Shown here: in pieces, positions 15,126 through 20,938 of the stretch
How positions within the stretch are numbered: position 1 is the first letter of the stretch
How the letters are laid out: every line of letters starts with the position of its first letter
Assembly: GCA_964459495.1 (NCBI GenBank)
Contig: CAYWNK010000093.1
Location: 1-20,938 of the forward strand
Reading direction: 5' to 3'
Origin: CAYWNK01 sp964459495
GTDB taxonomy: Bacteria > Planctomycetota > UBA1135 > GCA-002686595
DNA length: 20,938 nt
Made by a program: the position numbers and the translations under genes
Notes under the pieces: model-generated
Told to the model about the DNA's origin: nothing
The model's database searches: none
Seen by the model: the letters and a program-made list of their open reading frames with translations, nothing else

Positions 15126-16787
15126 ATGAAGGCCCCCCTGACCCTCGCGCTCGCCCTTTCCCTCGCACTGCCCCTAGCCAGCGCCCGACCGGCCCCGGCC
15201 GCTGCGCCCCAACAGGAGAGCGGCGGCATGTTCACCAACGCCAAGATGGGCTTCAAACTCAAGCCGCCCAAGGGCTGGGAAATGGTCGCCCTGAAGACGG
15301 ATGAATCCTGGCTGTCCTGCAAGTACCGCTCGGACAAGTCCTACGCCTTCCATGATAAGGACACCGGCTTCACCACCCGCCATACCCCTGAGCTCAAGGT
15401 CATCGCCTTCGTCAAGGAGAACATGGAGGACGAGGCCGAGGTGACCCGGGACGAAGACGAGGACGGCAACAAGCGCGTCACGATCGTCAGAAAGAACCCC
15501 TACAAGGACTACGACGACTACCTGGAGCGAACCGTCTCTGGTGGCTTCTTCAAGGACGACGAAGAGCGCACAAAAATCGACGGCCGGCAGGTCGACATTT
15601 ACACCTACCGCCTGGAGAAACTATCCAGCGCCCCGCGCTTCATCCGCACCTGGATCTACCGCACGGACGAGATCGACTACGCGGTGCAAATGGAGGTGCT
15701 GCAGACCGAGGACAAGGGCCTCAAGCGCACCCTTGAGCGGACCTTTAAATCCTTCGAGGTCACCGAACGCAGCGGTGAGGACCTCACCGACCAGAGCGGC
15801 AGCTGGATCACTCGCCTCCAGATGAACGAGGGCACGCCCAAGGAACGGCGCCAAAAGCGCATGGAGTCCGAGGAGCTGCTGCGCAATCGCGCCAAAAGCA
15901 GCGTCCCTGACTCATGGACGGTCAAGGAGTACGGCGATTTCCTCATCCTCTCCGACACCGACAAGCGCTACACCAAAAAGATCGCCGACCACGTCCAGGC
16001 GATCATGAAGTGGATGGACGACACCTTCCCCTACGTGGGCAAGGGCGAATACGTGCGATCCCCCATCGTCCGTATTTTGGCGGATGACGAGCAGTGGGGA
16101 GCCTTCACCCAGGGCTCCGGCGATCGCGCCAAGGACGGCTTCCTGGGCAGCGGGCTGGAGGTGTACACCGCCAAGACTTCCGACGGCTACATCGGGTACT
16201 CGATCGACAACCTCAACACGTCCCTCTACCGCCGCTGGTGGGGCGAAAAAGATCGGGACATGTACGACGCGATGCCGCCCTGGCTGCGGCTCGGCCTCGA
16301 ATGGGTGATTGAGAGTGGCCGCGCGGATGGCCGCAAGGTCAAGTTCCGGGTCAGCACGGACGTGGTCGAGGCACGCACCTACATCGCCCAGGGCAAAGGG
16401 GTTTCACCCCTGGAAATCCTGCGCATGCGGAGCAGTGACTTCAGCGGCCGTTCCGCGGGGGTAAAACTCCTGCAGGCCTTTTCGTTCGCGCGCTACGTGT
16501 CCTCACCGGAGGCACGCAAGGACAAGCTGGCCAAGAAGTTCCTGGAGAATTACCTGACCACCCTGAAGCAGGTCGTCAACGAGATCGAAGAAAAGGACAA
16601 GGAACGCTACAAGGATCTCGACAGGCCGGAGACCGAAGAGGAAGAAGACGCGTGGGCCCGGGCCCGCGCGGATCGTCGCAAGCAACAGGAACAGGAGATC
16701 ATCGACATGGTGATCGAACGCGCCTTTGGCCAGTGGACCGAGAGGGACTGGAGCAATCTCGAGAAGAGCTGGCACAACTGGCTCTAG
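15126..16787 (+). CDS. Secreted protein with degenerate metallopeptidase-like domain
   Basis: The 553-residue protein starts with a signal peptide (APLTLALALSLALPLASARP). Residues about 33-222 form one beta-rich domain (MFTNAKMGFKLKPPKGWEM, later RTWIYRTDEIDYAVQMEVL) resembling the PsbP/DUF1795-like fold. Residues about 260-480 look like the planctomycete DUF1570/MA-type peptidase domain (DFLILSDTDKRYTKKIADHVQAIMKWMD, and MPPWLRLGLEWVIESGR from residue 383). The HExxH zinc motif expected about 20 residues before MPPW is missing, and the EG-type third ligand is replaced (RLGLEW), so peptidase activity is unlikely. The C-terminus is a highly charged helical region (KDKERYKDLDRPETEEEEDAWARARADRRK). 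It lies 62 bases upstream of a paralogue with an intact zinc site, and the two are probably co-transcribed. Confidence 0.85.
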   Translation: MKAPLTLALALSLALPLASARPAPAAAPQQESGGMFTNAKMGFKLKPPKGWEMVALKTDESWLSCKYRSDKSYAFHDKDTGFTTRHTPELKVIAFVKENMEDEAEVTRDEDEDGNKRVTIVRKNPYKDYDDYLERTVSGGFFKDDEERTKIDGRQVDIYTYRLEKLSSAPRFIRTWIYRTDEIDYAVQMEVLQTEDKGLKRTLERTFKSFEVTERSGEDLTDQSGSWITRLQMNEGTPKERRQKRMESEELLRNRAKSSVPDSWTVKEYGDFLILSDTDKRYTKKIADHVQAIMKWMDDTFPYVGKGEYVRSPIVRILADDEQWGAFTQGSGDRAKDGFLGSGLEVYTAKTSDGYIGYSIDNLNTSLYRRWWGEKDRDMYDAMPPWLRLGLEWVIESGRADGRKVKFRVSTDVVEARTYIAQGKGVSPLEILRMRSSDFSGRSAGVKLLQAFSFARYVSSPEARKDKLAKKFLENYLTTLKQVVNEIEEKDKERYKDLDRPETEEEEDAWARARADRRKQQEQEIIDMVIERAFGQWTERDWSNLEKSWHNWL

Positions 16788-16849
16788 CCCGAACGAACCT
16801 CGCTAAGCAGGCATCTCGCGCTCCATCCCTAGTTGACATCAATCCCATC

Positions 16850-18367
16850 ATGAAGCATCGCATCCCCCAGATTGCAGCAGCCCTCGTCGGCATGGCCGCA
16901 ACGGCCCACGCCGTCTCTCCTCAGTCCGATGACCTCCTACTCCTGAAGGACGGACGCATCGTCTCCGACCGCCCGATCAGTCGCGACGGGGAATTCGCCG
17001 TCGTGACCTACGAGAACGGCGAGGTCCGCGTTCCCATGGACATGGTCGAGTCCCTCGTCAAGCCCGGCGAGGACTGGCTCCCAGAAAGCGAAGAAGAGCG
17101 CAAACAGTACGAGGACGGCAAGGTGCTCTTCGAGGGCCGCTACGTGCCGATCAAGACCCGAGACCGCGAGGTGGACAAGCGCCTGAAAGCAGAGCGCGAG
17201 CGCATCGAAGAAGACCGTCAACATTCGTACTGGGGCAAGCGCCGCGAGGACGAGAGCAAGAACTTCATGTGGGCCTACACGGTGCCCGAACACATCAAGG
17301 AGGGCTTCGTCGCCCGCTGCGAGTCGTACTACACCCAGTTCTGCAAGGACTGGAAGGTGAAGCGCGACCCCCGCAAGCCGAAGATGTACATGAACTTCTA
17401 CAACGACGCCGGCGAGTTCCGGAAGGTCGGTGGAGCTGGCGGCGGAGCGTTGGCCTACTTCATGTTCCTGGGCAACTACGACCTGAATGCGTACTACGAC
17501 CGCCTCGACCCGGAGTTCACCGAAATGGTGCTCTACCACGAGCTTTCGCACTATCTGCAGAAGCTCATCAACGAAGACTTCAAGGTCCCCCACTGGCCCG
17601 GAGAGGGCGTGGCCGAGTACTACGGCGGCGCCCTGTGGAACGCCAAGGCCAAGAAGCTCGACATCGGCCTGATCCAGGATGGACGCCTGGCCGAGGTGAA
17701 GAACGACATTGCCCTAGGCAACTACATGTCGCTCCGCAAGACAGTCACCGTCGATCAGTACGAGGACTACAACTGGGGCTGGACCCTGGTGCACTTCTTC
17801 ATGAACACCAAGTACAAGAAGGGCTTCCAGAAGTACATGAAGGGCATCGCCAACGACAAGAACGTGAAGCGTGTTCCCGGCCCCTTCGGCCTCAAGACCG
17901 TCTCACCCGAAGAGTCCCTGCGCTACCTGATGGAATGCCTCAAGGTGAAAGGCGACGATGGGATCGACAAGCTGGAGAAGGAGTGGCACGACTACGTCGA
18001 CAACGAGCTCCAGCTCTCCGGGGTCAAGGGCCTGGAGAACGCGGCTTCGGGGGCCCTATCCCTGGGCAAGCGCATCCAGGCCAAGCGCCTCTTCCAGGAG
18101 GCGATCGATGCGGGCAGCCGAAACCCCTCGACCTTCCTCAAGTACGCCCAGCTCATCCGCAACAAGGATCGCGACCGCGCCATCGAGCTGCTTCGCAGGG
18201 CCACCGAACTGGACCCCATCACGGCCCAGTATCACTACGAGCTAGGCAAGACCCTCAAGCGCAGCGGCGAAAAGGAAGAGGGCGAAAAGCTGATCGCCCT
18301 CGCCAAGGAGATGAACGAAGAGGTCGACAAGAACGACTTCGACTTCAGCGAGGTCAGCGACGACTGA
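16850..18367 (+). CDS. Secreted zinc metallopeptidase-like protein with TPR repeats
   Basis: I choose ATG 16850 (505 residues) because it begins a clear signal peptide (HRIPQIAAALVGMAATAHA); the longer frame from 16652 would overlap the preceding gene by 136 bases. After an N-terminal beta region (LLLLKDGRIV, SRDGEFAVVTYENGEVRVP) and a charged helix, the peptidase domain carries His230-Glu231-x-x-His234 (YHELSHYLQ) and, 17 residues later, Glu252 in WPGEGVAEYYGG as probable third zinc ligand. This fits DUF1570/peptidase MA-like gluzincins common in planctomycetes. Residues about 395-490 hold TPR-like helices (AKRLFQEAIDAG, RAIELLRRATELDPITAQYHYELGKTLKR). It probably acts outside the cytoplasm; the substrate is unknown. 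A long hairpin follows 20 bases after the stop. Confidence 0.87.
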   Translation: MKHRIPQIAAALVGMAATAHAVSPQSDDLLLLKDGRIVSDRPISRDGEFAVVTYENGEVRVPMDMVESLVKPGEDWLPESEEERKQYEDGKVLFEGRYVPIKTRDREVDKRLKAERERIEEDRQHSYWGKRREDESKNFMWAYTVPEHIKEGFVARCESYYTQFCKDWKVKRDPRKPKMYMNFYNDAGEFRKVGGAGGGALAYFMFLGNYDLNAYYDRLDPEFTEMVLYHELSHYLQKLINEDFKVPHWPGEGVAEYYGGALWNAKAKKLDIGLIQDGRLAEVKNDIALGNYMSLRKTVTVDQYEDYNWGWTLVHFFMNTKYKKGFQKYMKGIANDKNVKRVPGPFGLKTVSPEESLRYLMECLKVKGDDGIDKLEKEWHDYVDNELQLSGVKGLENAASGALSLGKRIQAKRLFQEAIDAGSRNPSTFLKYAQLIRNKDRDRAIELLRRATELDPITAQYHYELGKTLKRSGEKEEGEKLIALAKEMNEEVDKNDFDFSEVSDD

Positions 18368-18387
18368 GCGGGCAATGACCCGACGGC

Positions 18388-18427
18388 AGCAGGCCCCCCG
18401 CGATCATCAGATCGCGGGGGGCCTGCT
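18388..18427. terminator. Perfect 18-bp hairpin between converging genes
   Basis: Arms 18388-18405 and 18410-18427 are fully complementary over 18 bases around a 4-base loop (ATCA), with a C6/G6 core in the stem. The hairpin starts 20 bases after the metallopeptidase stop and lies 41 bases from the stop of the converging gene. It is probably a bidirectional terminator. No U-tract follows on either side. Its architecture resembles the hairpin at 10265-10311. Confidence 0.72.
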
Positions 18428-18468
18428 CCATTGGCGCCGCCCATTCAGGTCCCTGAATTTTCCGGGAC

Positions 18469-19688
18469 CTAGAGTTCGCGCTCCTGGGAGAGCACCTCGA
18501 CCCCGGCGATGCGCCAGCCGCCCTCGCCTGGGCGCACGCTGTAGCGCGCACGCAACCGCTCCACGCGTTTGTGCTCGTGGGCAAAGTGCACGACCCGGCC
18601 CCTCACACGCCAGTCCCAAACGACCCCGAAGCCAGCGCCGCCAAGCTGCTCGGTCAGCTCCGCGTCGAAGGTCCGCTCCAGCACGTCTACGCCCTCGACC
18701 TGGGCGATCGCCCCGCCTTCCTCCCGCAGGATCAGGCCCTCGTAGAGGTCCGCGTACATCGCATCGAGAATCGGACCATCGACGCTCGCCGCGAGCAGGT
18801 CGTAGATCCCTTCCCGGCTGCCCGCATCGAACGCCCGATACATGTTTGCGTGCAGGGACTCGAAGACCTCCAGCGCGCTGGCTTCATCGGGGGGGCTGTT
18901 GACCGAGAGGTACACACGCTGCCCCTGAACGAGAACCACAACCGCTCCGGCGAACCAGAGAGCCACCGCGCCCGCCCGCGCCGTCCCGGGCGGCACCGCG
19001 CGCCAAAAACGGCGGCCGATCCAGCTGAGCAACACCAGGCCCAGCAGACCCAGCGGGACCGCCACCAGCCAACCTGGGCCCCCAGGTGGCTCGAGTCCTA
19101 AACCGACTGGAAGGAGTTCGATGGGCTGCGGCGCCGGCGGCCGGTGCCAGATGTAGCGCGGCTCCTCGATGCGCAGGGTCTGCAGGTCGAAGACCCCCTC
19201 CAGCGAGGTGACATGCAGCGTGATCTGCCGCTGACGCTCGGTGCCCTCGCCACCTTCGGGTTCGGGGGGAAAGCGCAGCCAGTGCACGTCCAAGGTCCGT
19301 GGCTCCGCGGCCAGCGGGACCCGTAGCTGCAGCTCGTAGCTCGGCTCGAGCCCAAAGACCCCGGCGGTCGCAGGAAACCCGCGCAGTCCCGTGACCTCGA
19401 GCTCGCCGGCGAGTCCGTCGATCGCCAGCGCAAACACCGCGGGGAGGGCCTCCCGCGCCCCAGCGATCAGGCTTGAGCGCAGCTCCTCGTCCAGCGGGAG
19501 ATCCACCCGGCCGGGGACCCCGAACCAGTCTCCCAGAAGTGCCTGCTCCCCGGTCAACACCAGGTCGACGTGATCGCTGCGCATACGCGCCTCGAGGAAC
19601 GCCGGGGCGCCGCCGTGGGCGGCGGCACTGCCCAGCTCGCCGGCCACGCCCCCCCCAGACCCGCAGCCAGCACGAGCCCGAGCCACAT
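18469..19688 (-). CDS. Membrane protein of unknown function, apparently frameshifted near its start
   Basis: The natural start is ATG 19688, three bases after the upstream TPR gene; it encodes a signal-like MWLGLVLAAGLGG. The rest of the protein (GELGSAAAHGGAPAFLEARMRSD onward) is in another frame. The switch falls in a run of eight G (minus strand, 19649-19656); nine would restore one frame of about 406 residues. Without a shift, translation could begin at GTG 19686, GTG 19647 or ATG 19584. The protein has a beta-rich first half (LRVPLAAEPRTLDVHWLRF, QITLHVTSLEGVFDLQTLRI), two transmembrane helices coded at about 19071-19017 and 18978-18921, and a C-terminal NTF2-like-looking region (ALEVFESLHANMYRAFDAGSREGIYDLL). 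I do not recognise a family. Confidence 0.72.
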
Positions 19689-19691
19689 GCC

Positions 19692-20938
19692 CTACCGGCC
19701 CCCCTCGATCTCGTCGAGCTTGGCCGTGAAGTCGTGGGTGTGCGCCACCCAGCGCCCCTCCGGAAAAGACTCCAAGTACCCAGCGAGCACACTCCGCGCG
19801 CTGATGCCATCGCCGGCCTGCAGCAGGGCCTGAGCCAGCTTGAGATGCAGCGGTTCGGGAAACTCTAGGCCCTCCGCCCGCGCGGTGCGCACGGCCCATC
19901 CCCAGCTGTCGGATGCCCGCGTGTAGTGCCCGAGTTCAAACTCGGAGACCCCCAGGAACACCCTCGCCTGCAGCGACGCGGGGTCGGCCTCGATCGCGCC
20001 CTGCAGAATCTCTGCGGCCCCGATGTGATCGCCGGCCTGCTGGAGCTCGACAGCTTCCCCGATCGCGCTCTGGCACTTCACCATTCCCAAGGATTCCAGC
20101 GCCGGGGCATAGTCGGGCGAATAGCGCACAGCCCGCGCGAACTGCTCCTCCGCCGCCTCCAAGTCGCCCGCATCCATCGCCGCCCGGCCTTTTTCCAGCA
20201 GCTCCAAGGTCATGCTCGAAAGCACCAGCATCCCCGACCCCATCTGCTTGTCGGGCAAGCCCAGTTCCCTCGCGCGCGCCAGGTGCTCCACGCTGCGGTC
20301 CCGCTCGCCCGCACCGAGCAGCAGCATGCCGGCGCCGTGCTCCAGCCCCGCGACCTTGGCATGCAGCGGCAGACCGTCGGCGATCAGGCCATTCAGGATG
20401 CCAAGCCCACCGTCGAGATCCCCGCTGGCCACCAGTAGTTCCCCCAGCGCTTCGGCCGCGTAGCGATTGCCGGGGTCCAGGGCCAGGGCGGCGCGAAGGT
20501 GCTTCTCTGCGCCCTCCGGATCGCTGCCACGTGTGACCTGCCCCACCAGACGGTGGGCCTCAGACTGGGGCCAGTCGAGAAAGGGCAGGCTCGGGTCTGC
20601 AGCGCGCGCCGCCATCAGGTCCCCTAGCCCACGCCGCGCCGCCCCCAGATCGTTCGGCGTCGAAATGTTCAGGACACCACGGGCGCGCACGAGTTCAGGC
20701 ACGCTGCCGCAGCGCCGAAACCCCTCCTCCAGCTCCTGCTGGGCGAGGCCAAGCCGCGCTCCCGCAGTCGCGATCTCGGCCGCGGTCGCGTACACGCGCG
20801 GGTCGCCAGGAGCCTTGGCCCGGGCCTGCTCGATCAGACGCGCCGCCTCCACATCGTCGCCCAGGAGCTTGGCGTAGCGCGCGCGCAGCAGGGGTTCCTC
20901 CACGCCCAGATCCAGGTCCAAGGCGGCCTCCATCAGGC
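19692..20938 (-). CDS. TPR-repeat protein, N-terminally cut by the window edge
   Basis: The frame is open to the right edge (415 codons visible), so the true start probably lies outside; an internal ATG at 20933 is only a possible start. The visible part is a solenoid of tetratricopeptide-type helix pairs, for example PEGAEKHLRAALALDPGNRYAAEALGELLVASGD, LEAAEEQFARAVRYSPDYAPALESLG and AAEILQGAIEADPASLQARVFLGVSEFELGHY. TPR arrays serve as protein-protein interaction surfaces; no enzymatic motif is seen. The gene is followed after three bases by the frameshifted membrane protein gene, so the two are probably co-transcribed and may work together at the envelope, but nothing fixes the process. Confidence 0.85.
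   Translation of the reverse strand, partial: LMEAALDLDLGVEEPLLRARYAKLLGDDVEAARLIEQARAKAPGDPRVYATAAEIATAGARLGLAQQELEEGFRRCGSVPELVRARGVLNISTPNDLGAARRGLGDLMAARAADPSLPFLDWPQSEAHRLVGQVTRGSDPEGAEKHLRAALALDPGNRYAAEALGELLVASGDLDGGLGILNGLIADGLPLHAKVAGLEHGAGMLLLGAGERDRSVEHLARARELGLPDKQMGSGMLVLSSMTLELLEKGRAAMDAGDLEAAEEQFARAVRYSPDYAPALESLGMVKCQSAIGEAVELQQAGDHIGAAEILQGAIEADPASLQARVFLGVSEFELGHYTRASDSWGWAVRTARAEGLEFPEPLHLKLAQALLQAGDGISARSVLAGYLESFPEGRWVAHTHDFTAKLDEIEGGR

Noticed and set aside
16833..16838. TTGACA sequence before the metallopeptidase gene as a -35 box
   Set aside because: A -10 box at the normal spacing would fall within the coding sequence and no suitable hexamer is there; the gene is better read from the upstream promoter.
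17269..18378. Open frame of 369 codons overlapping the metallopeptidase gene
   Set aside because: It is a frame shadow rich in Arg/Gly/Pro without motifs; the other frame has signal peptide, HExxH and TPR helices.
1..20938. CRISPR arrays, tRNA or rRNA genes, insertion sequences
   Set aside because: No spaced direct repeats, tRNA-like cloverleaf, rRNA-like stretch or transposase-like protein was seen when reading the window.

Overview
The window is GC-rich bacterial DNA with 17 protein-coding genes, two of them cut by the window edges, and no rRNA, tRNA, CRISPR array or transposase that I can recognise. The best guide to its origin is a 68-residue gene at 13271-13477. It begins MSIHPSLRGVNTLVGERSV and ends in a lysine-rich tail, which matches the small basic 'signature protein' of the Planctomycetota-Verrucomicrobiota-Chlamydiota group. 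Three other traits agree with a planctomycete: many secreted or lipidated proteins of unknown role, a GRRN-type second P-loop in Der, and start codons almost without Shine-Dalgarno sequences. A high-GC planctomycete is my inference.

Left region (1-7952, minus strand): seven closely spaced genes that read as one operon transcribed leftward. In order they are a GT2 glycosyltransferase, a GT4, two more GT2s, a membrane-anchored SRPBCC protein, a second GT4 and a HEAT-repeat lipoprotein that leaves the window. Two junctions are 4-base stop/start overlaps (ATGA at 6648-6651, GTGA at 5386-5389). This looks like part of a surface polysaccharide or glycan locus. No flippase, polymerase or sugar-nucleotide gene lies inside the window.

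Middle (8146-13477): a divergent secreted S46 dipeptidyl-peptidase (plus strand) faces a minus-strand group: small basic PVC protein, a structured non-coding stretch, queE, der and a small lipoprotein. A perfect 22-bp hairpin lies between the converging S46 and lipoprotein genes. This group serves translation: queE makes the queuosine precursor, der acts in ribosome assembly, and the PVC protein is described as nucleic-acid binding.

Right (13613-20938): a single-pass membrane protein with a SPOR-like C-terminus is read leftward from its own region. A divergent pair of secreted metallopeptidase-fold proteins is read rightward; the first has lost the zinc motif and the second keeps it. After another long hairpin come a converging gene for a two-helix membrane protein, which appears frameshifted in a G8 run, and an upstream TPR protein that runs off the right edge.

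The items I would check first are the G8 frameshift at 19649-19656, the structured element between the PVC protein gene and queE, the shared C6/G6 hairpins, and the active/inactive peptidase pair.
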